Origin: Thiosulfatimonas sediminis
GTDB lineage: Bacteria; Pseudomonadota; Gammaproteobacteria; Thiomicrospirales; Thiomicrospiraceae
Direction: 5' to 3'
DNA: 64,000 bases
NCBI RefSeq assembly: GCF_011398355.1
Contig: NZ_AP021889.1
Coordinates: forward strand, 1,116,001 to 1,180,000
Position 1 is the first letter of the stretch; every line of letters starts with the position of its first letter. The notes under the pieces are model-generated. The model was given only the letters and a program-made list of their open reading frames with translations, did not search any database and had not been told where the DNA came from. Positions 23,622 to 33,208 of the stretch are shown here, in pieces. The position numbers were made by a program, and so were the translations under genes.

Positions 23622-25196
23622 ATGAAAACAATGCCAAACCTCCATCAACTCTCTGCCGACCAGTTACGAACACTGGCGGCGCAGTTATTCATTCAGGTCG
23701 AGACTCAAGAAGCTCGTCTTCAAGAAAAAGACCAACGCATTGCGGCCAATGCCAAAGAGATTCAGCACAAGACCCTAAAAATCGATCAACTCACCTATGA
23801 GTTAGCCTATCTCAGACGTTTAAAATTCTCACACAAAAGTGAACAGATCAGCGCCTTACAGATGACACTGTTGGATGAAGTGACCGATGCCGACATTGCG
23901 GCGATTGAATCGGAACTGGATGCGCTTAGAGACAAAACCGACACAGCGCAACCAAAGAAAAAACCTAAGCGTCAGCCGCTACCCGAAAACCTACCTCGTC
24001 TTGACATCCGTCATGATCCCGAATCCACCACCTGTTCATGTGGCTGTCAATTACGCCATATTGGTGAAGACGTCAGTGAGAAGCTGGATTATCTGCCCGG
24101 GACGTTTCAAGTGGAACGTCATATTCGCTCCAAATGGGCGTGCGATGCCTGTGAAACTCTGATTCAAAAACCGATGCCCCCACAAATCATTGACAAAGGT
24201 CTGCCAACCTCTGGGTTACTCGCACATCTGCTCATCGCCAAATACGCTGATCACTTACCGCTGTATCGTCAAGCTCAGATCTTTGAACGGGCCGGTGTTA
24301 AATTACCCAGTTCCACTTTAGCCGAATGGGTCGGCGTCTGTGGTGTTCAACTTGAACCGGTGGCTCAAGCACTCAAAGACTTTTTGCTGACGCAACCGGT
24401 CTTGCACGCCGATGAAACCCCAGTGCCCATGCTCAAGCCGGGGAATAAGAAAACCCATAAAGCCTATCTGTGGGCCTACACCAATCCAGCCAATGCACAA
24501 CATAAGGCGGTGTATTACCACTTTAGTGAAGGACGAAACGGCAAGTTTGCACGAGAGGTGCTACAGGATTGGAAAGGATTGTTGGTGTGTGATGACTATC
24601 CTGGGTACAAAGCCAGTTTTAAACAAGGCGTGACCGAAGTCGGTTGCATGGCGCATGCCCGTCGTAAGTTCGTGGAACTGCATGAAAGCGGCAAAAGCAC
24701 GATTGCCATTCAAGCCATTGAACTAATGGGGCAACTTTACGCGATTGAAAAAGAGATTCAACCCTTAGCCCCAGAGGAACGACAGACCATTCGGCAGCAA
24801 AAATCCAAACCGATTATGGACTTGCTGCTCAAATGGCTGCAGGTCCATCGAGAAAAAGTGCCCAAAGGTGGGGCAACGGAAAAAGTGATTCACTATAGCC
24901 TGAAACGTTGGGATGCCTTAAGCCGATACCTCGGAGATGGCCGCCTGCCCATCGATAATAACTGGGTGGAAAATCAAATCCGACCTTGGGCGTTAGGTCG
25001 CAAGAATTGGCTGTTTGCCGGCAGTCTGCGCAGTGGTCAACGTGCGGCGAATATTATGAGCTTGATTCAATCGGCCAAGAATAACGGCCTGGATCCTTAC
25101 GCCTATCTCAAAGACGTGCTTGAACGCTTGCCCACCCATAAAGCCAGTCAAATCGACCAACTCCTACCGCACAATTGGCAACCTAGCAACCGGTGA
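23622..25196 (+). CDS. tnpC: IS66 transposase TnpC, type A copy A5
   Basis: A 524-aa transposase, intact. It is nearly identical to the copy at 1703-3277 except for a short block in the coiled coil (NAKEIQHKTLK here, NTKALQQKELK there) and scattered single changes. The clustered difference suggests recombination with a third variant. Confidence 0.93.
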   Translation: MKTMPNLHQLSADQLRTLAAQLFIQVETQEARLQEKDQRIAANAKEIQHKTLKIDQLTYELAYLRRLKFSHKSEQISALQMTLLDEVTDADIAAIESELDALRDKTDTAQPKKKPKRQPLPENLPRLDIRHDPESTTCSCGCQLRHIGEDVSEKLDYLPGTFQVERHIRSKWACDACETLIQKPMPPQIIDKGLPTSGLLAHLLIAKYADHLPLYRQAQIFERAGVKLPSSTLAEWVGVCGVQLEPVAQALKDFLLTQPVLHADETPVPMLKPGNKKTHKAYLWAYTNPANAQHKAVYYHFSEGRNGKFAREVLQDWKGLLVCDDYPGYKASFKQGVTEVGCMAHARRKFVELHESGKSTIAIQAIELMGQLYAIEKEIQPLAPEERQTIRQQKSKPIMDLLLKWLQVHREKVPKGGATEKVIHYSLKRWDALSRYLGDGRLPIDNNWVENQIRPWALGRKNWLFAGSLRSGQRAANIMSLIQSAKNNGLDPYAYLKDVLERLPTHKASQIDQLLPHNWQPSNR

Positions 25197-25211
25197 TTGC
25201 CGGACGCTTAC

Positions 25212-25450
25212 ACACGTTCGGCCACTTTTTGCGGTAAATGCAAGGATTCCGCTATTTCATATGAGGTTGCCAAGTTAATGTTGACTGGTGTGGCTTGCAG
25301 TGGACTGCTTAAAAATCCGGCTAAGAATAACAAGAAATAGCGATAGAATCGGATTGTATTTAAAATGGAACGGGTTGTATGTTGAGTCTCTGGTGATTGG
25401 CTTTGTTTAATAAGACGCGCGTCGGCATGGTGATTTTGATAGCAGAGCAT
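25212..25450 (-). pseudogene. ComEA-like helix-hairpin-helix gene, 5' part, split by IS66
   Basis: Begins at 25450 (MLCYQNHH...). It holds a hydrophobic export signal (YRYFLLFLAGFLSSPLQA) and the start of a ComEA-type domain (TPVNINLATSYEIAESLHLP, then KVAERV). The original protein would be about 128 aa. ComEA proteins bind incoming DNA in the periplasm during natural transformation; small ComEA-like proteins can have other roles. A start nearer the signal peptide is possible. Confidence 0.8.
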
Positions 25451-25526
25451 AATCCACTCCTTGTCTCAAAATTCATCCTTGAATGAGCCGTTAAAGAATT
25501 TTAGTTTACAGCGCTAATATCGGTTA

Positions 25527-26051
25527 TTAAAGAGTAAACTCTTCCAAATTAAGGAGATTTGTGGGGCGAAAATGCTGTTGTAAGACGTTTTGCCAGATGG
25601 CTGCGCGCTCTGGTAAACCGCAGTTTAGGTATTGCTGCACTTGTTGAAGGACGGCATTTTGAAAGTTCGGTGAAGCTTGGTTTCCGGCGGCAAGATTATC
25701 CGCGCTAAATTGAAAAATGAAACCGGCGCTCTGTGAAAAAATCCATTCTAAAGCTTGGGGTTTGACTTCGACTTTCTCAAATTCCAGTTGGCGCTCAGCG
25801 GAGCGCCCATCGGGTTCATACCAGTAGCCGTAGTCTTCCAGTAAACGACGCTGCGGTCCAGCTAAGCTCCAGTGCGCAATTTCATGCAAAGCAGAAGCAA
25901 AAAAGCCGTTTGCAAAAATAATTCGATGCCGTGGGTACTTCTGGTCTGCTGGCAAATAAATCGGTTCGGGCTGGCAGCAGACTAATTCGGTATTAAAGTG
26001 TGGGATAAAAGTCTGGTTAAACAGCTCAATGAGGGTTTCTGTTTGATGCAC
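25527..26051 (-). CDS. epmC: Elongation factor P hydroxylase EpmC (YfcM)
   Basis: A 174-aa enzyme that hydroxylates the beta-lysyl-modified lysine of elongation factor P. The metal-binding HExxH sits in ALHEIAHWSLAG (His56, Glu57, His60), and the YGYWYEPDGR segment after it is typical of the family. It lies 4 bp after the DUF6502 gene on the same strand, so the two are probably co-transcribed. Confidence 0.92.
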   Translation of the reverse strand: MHQTETLIELFNQTFIPHFNTELVCCQPEPIYLPADQKYPRHRIIFANGFFASALHEIAHWSLAGPQRRLLEDYGYWYEPDGRSAERQLEFEKVEVKPQALEWIFSQSAGFIFQFSADNLAAGNQASPNFQNAVLQQVQQYLNCGLPERAAIWQNVLQQHFRPTNLLNLEEFTL

Positions 26052-26055
26052 GGCG

Positions 26056-26949
26056 TTACTTCTTTACACTCTCTTCTTTGCTGTCCGTATTCAGTTTGCG
26101 GAAAATGTAGCTACCGAAATGAATCGCTGAGTTGGCGCGTTCACTGTGCTGGTCTTTTTGTTGTAACTGACTGGCTAGCTGATTAATTTCTAAAAGTGAA
26201 TTAAGTGCGTTCTCTTTGGCCTTTTGTTCAAGAATATGCACGGATTTGTCACTAAGATGTTTGTAGTAAACTGAGCGGTCAAACATTGGCGCAATTTTGG
26301 CGGCTGATTGTGGGTCAAGATTTTCCATCTCCATAAAGCCGCGTGGTTGTAAGTTATGATTAATGACTTCAAGATGGTAATGAATATTGCGTCCAGCAAA
26401 AAACATTTTTTCATCTTCATTTTCATCAGGGACAAAACTCTCTGCACTGAGACAAACGTTGTTTTTGTTATCAAGGCGCACAATTCCTTGATGCAACCAA
26501 TCGTCGAGCACCGAACGAAAATGTTTGTCTTTAGAAATACTGTATACCAAGCTTTCAAATGACGGTGCATCCCCGTTTCTTGGTAGTGCTAGGGGTTTTT
26601 GTTGTTTATCCGTGTAGTCTGCGGAACCTTGCCATAGGGCGATAATCGCCGCACTAATCCCAGCTTTGATTTCCGGTTCACTGATTTCATCCTGTAGATT
26701 TTCACGTAAGCGCTTAACTTCTTTACGGTGAATTCCAGTGAGTAAACTGATACGGCTATCGGTTAAACGTTTGTTATCCAGTTTAAAAGACTCTTCAGCC
26801 ACTTCAATATAAATTTGTTTGAGTGCTTCCAATAAAGAGATATAGGTAATGCCTTTGCGCAGCAATAACTTGATTAAGGGTTTTAAAATCTTCTTTAAGG
26901 CGCGTTTAAAAGCGCTAGAGATAATAGGATTTACAAGCGTTTCAGTCAT
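26056..26949 (-). CDS. DUF6502 family protein
   Basis: A 297-aa protein of unknown function. The N-terminal part (KPLIKLLLRKGITYISLLEA, then LTDSRISLLTGIHRKEVKRL) reads like a winged-helix DNA-binding region. The C-terminal half contains FAGRNIHYHLEVINHNLQPR and a charged tail. It is probably cytosolic, with no signal or membrane segment. Directly upstream of epmC. Confidence 0.75.
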   Translation of the reverse strand: MTETLVNPIISSAFKRALKKILKPLIKLLLRKGITYISLLEALKQIYIEVAEESFKLDNKRLTDSRISLLTGIHRKEVKRLRENLQDEISEPEIKAGISAAIIALWQGSADYTDKQQKPLALPRNGDAPSFESLVYSISKDKHFRSVLDDWLHQGIVRLDNKNNVCLSAESFVPDENEDEKMFFAGRNIHYHLEVINHNLQPRGFMEMENLDPQSAAKIAPMFDRSVYYKHLSDKSVHILEQKAKENALNSLLEINQLASQLQQKDQHSERANSAIHFGSYIFRKLNTDSKEESVKK

Positions 26950-27291
26950 ATTTTTACTGCAGAATTAACCAAGTTTTGAGAGTTTTAGAGAGCGATATGT
27001 AAAAAAATATCTCACTATTTTACAGGATTTTAACTTTGGATTAAGACGCAAAGCTAAAATTAAATGGATAGGTTAATTAGTGGTAATTATTACACCGATA
27101 TTGTTCAGTAAACATGTCGTTAAACAACCAATAGGCACTCTTGGGCGATACAGAATAAGTCAAAATGTTCTCTCAAGGTATTGATGTAGAGGTTTCCTAA
27201 TCTCGGTCTAACGATTTTAAGATGGCTGCATTCTGCAAAAGAGTCGCTTAAAAGCGGTAAAATTGGTACTTTTCATAAAAGTGTTAAGCCA
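26950..27291. other. Divergent intergenic region, no gene seen
   Basis: An AT-rich 342-bp region between the DUF6502 gene (minus) and hrpB (plus), presumably holding both promoters. No hairpin terminator, RNA gene or credible ORF noticed. Confidence 0.5.
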
Positions 27292-29835
27292 GTGTCATCC
27301 ATTCATCTTCCCGTTCCTGCTTTTGCCCAATCGCTGCCGATTCATTCTGTTCTTGATAGATTGCTTCATGCGGTTGAATATTCGCTGCAAGTGGTTTTGC
27401 AAGCTGAGCCGGGGGCAGGGAAGTCGAGCGTTGTGCCATTAGCACTCTTGCAAAGTCAGATTTTGCAAGGCCAGATTATTTTGATGTTAGAGCCTCGGCG
27501 TTTAGCCGCAAAGCGATTAGCGGAGTTTTTGGCGCAGCAGTTGGGTGAAAAAGTCGGGGCGCGTGTTGGTTATCGAGTGCGGCATGAAAATTGTCTGGGG
27601 CCAGAAACGCGTCTGCAGATTATTACAGAGGGTGTGTTAACTCGAATGATACAGCAGGATCCAGAACTGCAGGGCGTTGGTCTGGTGATCTTTGATGAAT
27701 TTCATGAACGTAATTTGCAGGCAGATTTGGGGTTGGCGTTGCTATTGGACATTCAGCAAGGGCTCCGTGATGATTTGCGTTGTCTGATTATGTCGGCGAC
27801 TTTGGATGCGACAGAAATACAAAATTTTCTACCGGCGTCGCAGCTGATTTTTTGTGCAGGACGCGGTTTTCCAGTGACGGTTTCTTACCATCCTGCACCT
27901 TCTCAAACACCGCTTTGGCAGTTTCCTCAACTCAAAAAAGTACTTAGTCTGGCGCTACAAGAGTCCAGTGGCGATATCCTACTGTTTTTTGCCGGACAAG
28001 GTGAAATTCATCAGGCTATGCAACTCTGCGCGCCGCTTTGTGAAACGGCGAAAGTGCTGGCGTTACCTTTGTATGGAAGCTTGCCGCCAAAAGAGCAAGA
28101 TGCGGTGTTTCAGCCGAGTGCTCAGCGCAAAGTGATTTTTAGTACTAATTTAGCAGAGACCTCAATCACTTTGCCGGGGATTACCGCCGTGATTGATAGT
28201 GGCTTGCAGAAACAGTTAAATTACGATCCCAATGTTGCGATGAGTCGTTTGCAGTTACAAAGAATCAGTCAAGCGTCAGCAACACAGCGGATGGGGCGTG
28301 CTGGACGAGTACAGGCCGGACACTGCTATCGTTTATGGAGCGAGACGCAGCAGCAAGGTTTATTGGCCTATGATGCGCCGGAAATGTGTCGCGTTGACTT
28401 GGTTAATTTACGTATGGAAATTGCGCAATGGGGGGTAAATTCTGCCGATGAGTTGGCGTGGTTAACGCCGCCACCTCCTGCGCATCTTAGCACAGCCGAG
28501 ACGTTGTTGAACGAGTTGGGTTTTTTAACTGGGCAACAACGTCTCAGTGCTTTGGGTGAGCAGGCGATGAGCTTACATCCAGAACCTCGTTTTGCTAAGT
28601 TGTTGCAACTTGGCGCTCAGTATCAGGCGCTGGAGTTGGCGTGCGATTTGGTCGCATTGTTACAAGAGGGAGAGATTCTTCTCAATCCACAGCAAGTGGC
28701 CAGCGCGGACATCACTTTGCGTCTGTATACGCTCTGGCAAGCGTTACAAGATTCGAGCGTGTTGAAACGAGTGCATCGGGCGCGTTGGCATGGCTTTAAA
28801 AGGTCACGAGATAAACTTTATCGCCGCTTTGACTTGTCGCTGAAACGCAACGGCGAATCTGATGTGGCGAAGTTGGGTCTGTTGTTGGCGCTCACTTATC
28901 CGGATCGAATCGGAAAACAGCGCAATTTAAATGGCAGTTATAAATTAAGTAACGGTCGTGGGGCGCAATTACCATTAAATGACGCTTTGCAAACGCAATG
29001 GCTGGTGGCTATTGAGGTCGATGCGCAAACTCAGAGTGGCCAGCAGAATGCCCAGATTCATGTAGCGGCGGCGTTGAATTGGTTAGATGTTGTGGATAAA
29101 CTGCCTTTGCGTAAACAGGATGTTGTGACATTTGAACGCAGCAAACAGCGTGTAATCGGAATGCGGGAGACCTGGATTGGTAAGCTCAAAATTGATTCGC
29201 ACCCTTTAAAGAGTTTGCCACAAGAGCTTGTTCAGCAATGTTTACTGGGTTCATTGCAGCAAGATTGGTCGCAGTGGGTTTGGCCAAAATCGACTAAGCT
29301 TTTATTAACTCGTGCGCAATGGCTGGCGCAATTTGCCGGCTTTGAATCTTTGGCTGTCTTAAATGAAACTGCTTTGCAAGCAAAGCTTGATTGGTTAGAG
29401 CCTTATACTTTGAATATGACCTCGTTAGCTGAGTTAAATCAGCTTAATTGGCAGCAAATTTTTCAAAGTTTGTTGGGTTATGCCGATATGCAACGCCTGG
29501 AAAAGGAAGCCCCTTTACGTTATGTTGCGCCAACGGGACGTGAATTTTTGATTGAATACTCTGGACGACAAGCAAAAGTTAGCCTACCTCTTCAGCAAGT
29601 TTTTGGTGAATTGTCGTCACCGATCTTAGCGCAAGGTCAGGTCAGTTTAACCTTTGAACTTTTATCTCCAGCACAAAGACCCATACAGACTACGGCGGAT
29701 TTAGCGAATTTTTGGAGGACATCGTATTTTGAAGTGGCAAAAGAGATGCGCGGACGTTATCCGAAACACCGTTGGCCAGATGAACCGCTGCTTGAAAAAG
29801 CGGGCGAATCAATACAACGAAAGAAACCCGTGTAG
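27292..29835 (+). CDS. hrpB: ATP-dependent RNA helicase HrpB
   Basis: An 847-aa DEAH-box helicase. The Walker A GAGKS is at residues 41-45, DEFHERN at about residue 135, SATLDA follows, and motif VI is QRMGRAGR. A helicase-associated domain and the HrpB-specific C-terminal region (KMRGRYPKHRWP-like ending, here EMRGRYPKHRWPDEPL) complete it. The start is GTG at 27292 by frame and N-terminal similarity. It stands alone. HrpB homologues are non-essential and affect mRNA processing or surface factors. Confidence 0.95.
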   Translation: MSSIHLPVPAFAQSLPIHSVLDRLLHAVEYSLQVVLQAEPGAGKSSVVPLALLQSQILQGQIILMLEPRRLAAKRLAEFLAQQLGEKVGARVGYRVRHENCLGPETRLQIITEGVLTRMIQQDPELQGVGLVIFDEFHERNLQADLGLALLLDIQQGLRDDLRCLIMSATLDATEIQNFLPASQLIFCAGRGFPVTVSYHPAPSQTPLWQFPQLKKVLSLALQESSGDILLFFAGQGEIHQAMQLCAPLCETAKVLALPLYGSLPPKEQDAVFQPSAQRKVIFSTNLAETSITLPGITAVIDSGLQKQLNYDPNVAMSRLQLQRISQASATQRMGRAGRVQAGHCYRLWSETQQQGLLAYDAPEMCRVDLVNLRMEIAQWGVNSADELAWLTPPPPAHLSTAETLLNELGFLTGQQRLSALGEQAMSLHPEPRFAKLLQLGAQYQALELACDLVALLQEGEILLNPQQVASADITLRLYTLWQALQDSSVLKRVHRARWHGFKRSRDKLYRRFDLSLKRNGESDVAKLGLLLALTYPDRIGKQRNLNGSYKLSNGRGAQLPLNDALQTQWLVAIEVDAQTQSGQQNAQIHVAAALNWLDVVDKLPLRKQDVVTFERSKQRVIGMRETWIGKLKIDSHPLKSLPQELVQQCLLGSLQQDWSQWVWPKSTKLLLTRAQWLAQFAGFESLAVLNETALQAKLDWLEPYTLNMTSLAELNQLNWQQIFQSLLGYADMQRLEKEAPLRYVAPTGREFLIEYSGRQAKVSLPLQQVFGELSSPILAQGQVSLTFELLSPAQRPIQTTADLANFWRTSYFEVAKEMRGRYPKHRWPDEPLLEKAGESIQRKKPV

Positions 29836-29926
29836 ATTAAAAAGTTAAGATACGAATTGGTTTGGTGATACAAAATTTTTGACAAGAAAGAGGGAAGTGT
29901 TACAGCAAAGAATGTTAGGTAATGCG

Positions 29927-29961
29927 CGAAAAATGCCGACTATCTAAGATAGCCGACATCT
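29927..29961 (-). terminator. Rho-independent terminator after the cold-shock gene
   Basis: A 12-bp stem with two G-U pairs and a 3-nt loop (29933-29944 with 29948-29959), followed on the minus strand by TTTTT. It lies 14 bp after the stop at 29973. Confidence 0.85.
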
Positions 29962-29972
29962 TTTAAAAGCGC

Positions 29973-30185
29973 TTAAGAGATAACAGTGATGTTTTCTGCT
30001 TGTGGGCCTTTAGGTCCTTGTTTGATTTCAAACTCAACCTGTTGGTTTTCTTCAAGCGTTTTGAAATTTGGGCTGTTGATGGCACTAAAATGTGCGAAGA
30101 CATCAGGTCCTGACTCTTGCTTGATAAATCCGAAACCTTTTGTTTCATCGAACCACTTAACGGTTCCTTTAACAGTGTTAGACAT
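29973..30185 (-). CDS. Cold-shock domain protein (CspA family)
   Basis: A 70-aa single OB-fold RNA chaperone with both RNP motifs: KGFGFI (RNP1) and VFAHFS (RNP2). The start at 30185 has AAGGAA 7 bp upstream. A long AT-rich leader upstream is usual for this family and may control translation by temperature. Confidence 0.95.
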   Translation of the reverse strand: MSNTVKGTVKWFDETKGFGFIKQESGPDVFAHFSAINSPNFKTLEENQQVEFEIKQGPKGPQAENITVIS

Positions 30186-30462
30186 TATTAATTTCCTTGG
30201 TACAACTTTACTACTTAATCCCTTATTGGGATGGCTGGAAAACATCGAACGGATTTACATACAACAGGACGGGATAATAAGATTTTAAAAATTATTACTT
30301 CGCAATGCAGAAGTTAAAGCCTAGATTTTTCGAGAGCTCTTAGATTAGGCTTTTTTAGGATAAAAAGCCAGCAGAAAATCAGAAAAACCCGCTAAAAAAC
30401 GATTTTTTTTAAAAAAACAGAAAATTATCCAAAAAAACGTTTTTTAAGATGGGCGTTATAGC
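30186..30462. other. AT-rich leader/promoter region of the cold-shock gene
   Basis: No gene seen. It holds many A/T runs. A possible plus-strand hairpin with a T-run lies at about 30316-30357 (AAAGCCTA ... TTAGGCTTTTTT), pointing away from the cold-shock gene; no transcript for it is evident. Confidence 0.4.
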
Positions 30463-30496
30463 AAAAAGGCCAAGTGCGAGATGCGCTTGACCTTTG
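30463..30496 (-). terminator. Terminator after hemL
   Basis: Stem GGTCAAG / CTTGGCC with one G-U pair (30486-30492 and 30468-30474), followed on the minus strand by TTTTTGC. It lies about 37 bp after the hemL stop. Confidence 0.75.
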
Positions 30497-30531
30497 TTAA
30501 TGACGACAATTTAGGTATGTAAAAAATCCGC

Positions 30532-31812
30532 TTAAAGCGTTTTCATCACTTTGGCTGCCGCGTTGATGGTTTGTTCAATGTCAGTATCGCTGTGCATAAT
30601 GGAGACAAATCCGGCTTCAAACGCTGAAGGTGCTAGATAAACACCTTCGTTTAGCATGCCGTGGTAGAACTTTTTGAAGCGTTCCATATCACCTTGGCAG
30701 ACCTGCGCAAAACGTGAAATATTTTTTTGTTCGCTAAAGAAGTAGCCAAACATTCCGCCAACTTGGTTGGTGGTAAATGGGATTCCAGCGTCATCAGCAG
30801 CTTGTTGCAGTCCAATTAGCAGTTTGGTGGTTTTTGCGGTTAGGGTTTCAAAGAAGTCTTCTGCAGAAATTAATTCTAGCGTTTTCAATCCCGCAGCCAT
30901 TGCGATTGGATTGCCAGAAAGCGTACCGGCTTGGTAAACCGGTCCGAGTGGTGCAATATGAGACATAATCTCTTTCTTACCACCAAAGGCACCAACCGGC
31001 ATGCCGCCACCAATGACTTTGCCATAAGTGGTTAAATCCGGTTGGACGCCATAATACCCTTGTGCGCCTTGTAGACCGACGCGGAAACCGCACATAACTT
31101 CGTCAAAAATCAGGACGGCGCCAGATTCATCGCAGACTTCGCGCAATGTTTGCAAGAAACCTTCTTCTGGCGGAATGCAGTTCATGTTTCCGGCAACCGG
31201 TTCAACGATAATGCAGGCCACTTGTTCGCCAATCTCAGCAAAAACACGACGTACTTCATCGGCGTCGTTATGGGTTAGCGTAATGGTTTCGGATGCCAAC
31301 GCGGCGGGAACGCCTGGAGAGGATGGTACGCCTAAGGTGAGCGCACCAGAGCCAGCTTTAACCAATAAAGAATCTGAGTGGCCGTGGTAGCAGCCCTCGA
31401 ATTTAACAATTTTGTCGCGTCCAGTATAGCCGCGCGCTAAGCGAATTGCGGTCATGGTGGCTTCGGTTCCTGAACTGACCATACGCACCATTTCAATGGA
31501 TGGAATAATTTCGCAAATTTTGTCCGCCATGGTGGTTTCAATTGCGGTCGGTGCACCAAAACTTAAGCCAAATTCGGCTTTTTCTTGTACCGTTTTAATC
31601 ACTTCAGGGTGCGCGTGTCCAAGAATCGCTGGTCCCCAAGAGCCAACATAGTCGATGTATTGTTTGTCATCTTCATCGGTTAGGTAAGCGCCTTTGGCAG
31701 CCTTGAAGAAAACCGGCGTTCCGCCAACACTTTTAAAGGCACGTACTGGAGAGTTGACGCCACCAGGAATGTGTTTTTGAGCTGCTTCAAACAGCATTTG
31801 CGATTTGCTCAT
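30532..31812 (-). CDS. hemL: Glutamate-1-semialdehyde 2,1-aminomutase
   Basis: A 426-aa PLP enzyme that makes 5-aminolevulinate for haem and other tetrapyrroles by the C5 pathway. The N-terminus [12 protein letters not shown] is diagnostic, and the PLP lysine lies in [18 protein letters not shown] at about residue 264. Full length. Same strand as thiE, 135 bp apart. Confidence 0.97.
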   Translation of the reverse strand: MSKSQMLFEAAQKHIPGGVNSPVRAFKSVGGTPVFFKAAKGAYLTDEDDKQYIDYVGSWGPAILGHAHPEVIKTVQEKAEFGLSFGAPTAIETTMADKICEIIPSIEMVRMVSSGTEATMTAIRLARGYTGRDKIVKFEGCYHGHSDSLLVKAGSGALTLGVPSSPGVPAALASETITLTHNDADEVRRVFAEIGEQVACIIVEPVAGNMNCIPPEEGFLQTLREVCDESGAVLIFDEVMCGFRVGLQGAQGYYGVQPDLTTYGKVIGGGMPVGAFGGKKEIMSHIAPLGPVYQAGTLSGNPIAMAAGLKTLELISAEDFFETLTAKTTKLLIGLQQAADDAGIPFTTNQVGGMFGYFFSEQKNISRFAQVCQGDMERFKKFYHGMLNEGVYLAPSAFEAGFVSIMHSDTDIEQTINAAAKVMKTL

Positions 31813-31947
31813 GAAAAATCCTTGCTATATAAACCACGGGGCACTTTGGCTTGGTGTGGTTTTGGGTTTACGTTTGCCGACGATATTAGACCAAAAGCGC
31901 GTTGTTATGCCGCGCTCGGCATCGTGGTTTTTCAATGTTGCTGGGCA

Positions 31948-32589
31948 TTATAGCGATTTGTTGGCGTGAAACAAATCGCTAAGGGCTTGCGCAGATTCTT
32001 GGATATTTGCTTGACCAAATACTGCGTGAATCACCGCCAGTGAATTGGCACCGGCCGAAACCAACTGTGCGCCATTTTGTGGGGTAATGCCGCCGATAGC
32101 GACAACTGGAATTTGCAAGTGACGTTGGCTGTTTTGTAAGGTTCTTAAGCTGGCCTGCGGAGCATCGGGTTTGGTTTGTGAGGCAAAAAAACGGCCAAAA
32201 GCCACATAGTCTGCGCCAAGTTTTTGCATTTCCAGTGCGCGCTCGATGGAGTCGTAACAGGAAATGCCAATAATCGCTTCTTTACCTAGGCAAGCGCGTG
32301 CTTTAGAGAGGTTGCTGTCGTTTTTGCCTAAATGAATACCGTCCGCTTGGCTATATTGCGCGAGTTCAAGCGAGTCGTTGACAATGAATAGGGCACCCTG
32401 TTGATGGCACACTTGTGAAAGTTGACTGGCGATTTTTTTTTGCACCGCCATGCTTTGTGTTTTGTCGCGGTATTGAATAATTTTTGCGCCGCCGGCTATG
32501 GCTGCAGCGACTTTGTCTATAATTGTCTCGTTCGGACAGAGCCAAGGGTCGGTGATGACGTAAAGTCCGTTAATTTTGCTGTGGTTCAT
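31948..32589 (-). CDS. thiE: Thiamine-phosphate synthase
   Basis: A 213-aa TIM-barrel enzyme joining the thiamine pyrimidine and thiazole units. Motifs are IIQYRDKT, LFIVNDSLELA, GISCYDS and VVAIGGI. The start at 32589 (MNHSKINGLYVITDP) is chosen by family length; an upstream frame would add twelve unconserved residues. No TPP riboswitch is seen upstream: the space holds the terminator of the thioredoxin gene. Confidence 0.93.
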   Translation of the reverse strand: MNHSKINGLYVITDPWLCPNETIIDKVAAAIAGGAKIIQYRDKTQSMAVQKKIASQLSQVCHQQGALFIVNDSLELAQYSQADGIHLGKNDSNLSKARACLGKEAIIGISCYDSIERALEMQKLGADYVAFGRFFASQTKPDAPQASLRTLQNSQRHLQIPVVAIGGITPQNGAQLVSAGANSLAVIHAVFGQANIQESAQALSDLFHANKSL

Positions 32590-32613
32590 AAGTCTTGCGT
32601 TTATTGTGATAAA

Positions 32614-32648
32614 TAAAAAAGCCACGTAGAGATGTCGTGGCTTTGGGT
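32614..32648 (-). terminator. Terminator after the TlpA-like gene
   Basis: Perfect 9-bp stem AAAGCCACG / CGTGGCTTT (32618-32626, 32636-32644) with a 9-nt loop and a T-run on the minus strand. Confidence 0.9.
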
Positions 32649-32667
32649 TTGCGCAGTTCTAAAAAAA

Positions 32668-33171
32668 TTAAAACTGTGGACTCATTTGTTTGATTCGCTC
32701 GGTGACTTGTGCGAAATGCACTTCGCCAATTTGCTGATACACAATTTTGCCGTTTGGCGCAATTAAGAAGCTGGTCGGCGTCAATAAGACATCGCCGAAA
32801 GCCTTGGCAATTTTGCCGTCTTTGTCCATGACAAAAGTAAATGGATAAGGGTTAGCGGCAATAAACTTTTCAACCTGCTCTTGAGGATCATAGTCCATAG
32901 ACACGGCTACGATTTCAAAACGATCGCCCAGTTCTTGTTTCATTTCCGCTAAATCCGGCATTTCAGCAATGCACCCTGGACAAGAAGTGGCCCAGAAATT
33001 GACTAAAACCGGTTTCATCGGTTTGTTCAAACTGATTTCTTGTCCACTTGAGGTGGTGACATTTACTTGAGGTGCCGAACCCAAACCATCGGAAAACACC
33101 GTCGCATAAATAAGCGCTGCCAGCAGTAGAAGGACCACTGCTCCAAACAGTTTACCACCAATGTTTTGCAT
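32668..33171 (-). CDS. TlpA/ResA-like thiol-disulfide oxidoreductase, membrane-anchored
   Basis: A 167-aa thioredoxin-fold protein. One N-terminal membrane helix (about residues 8-24) is followed by a periplasmic domain with active-site CPGC (Cys64, Cys67) in NFWATSCPGCIAEMPDL, and the TPTSFLI cis-proline loop. It probably reduces disulfides in the periplasm, for example during cytochrome c or copper-protein assembly. It lies after rpiA on the same strand, 37 bp apart. Confidence 0.9.
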   Translation of the reverse strand: MQNIGGKLFGAVVLLLLAALIYATVFSDGLGSAPQVNVTTSSGQEISLNKPMKPVLVNFWATSCPGCIAEMPDLAEMKQELGDRFEIVAVSMDYDPQEQVEKFIAANPYPFTFVMDKDGKIAKAFGDVLLTPTSFLIAPNGKIVYQQIGEVHFAQVTERIKQMSPQF

Positions 33172-33208
33172 GATTTTCTCCTAAGGTGTTTGAGCTGCAA
33201 ACTGAGGA

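Larger units (their letters stand above)
22845..25211 (+). mobile_element. IS66-family element type A, complete copy A5, with target duplication
   Basis: A complete 2367-bp element with terminal repeats GTAACCGTCCGGTAAACACC (from 22845) and GTAAGCGTCCGGCAATCACC (inwards from 25211). A perfect 8-bp target duplication ACACGTTC lies at 22837-22844 and 25212-25219. All three genes are intact. It is the cleanest and probably a recent insertion, and it defines the element's limits for the broken copies. Confidence 0.97.

Noticed and set aside
30316-30357. Small RNA ending at a plus-strand hairpin upstream of the cold-shock gene
   Set aside because: The hairpin is plausible, but no promoter or conserved body could be seen, so it is only noted in the region entry.
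32590-32667. TPP riboswitch upstream of thiE
   Set aside because: The space is under 80 bp and is taken up by the terminator of the thioredoxin gene; no THI-box sequence was seen.
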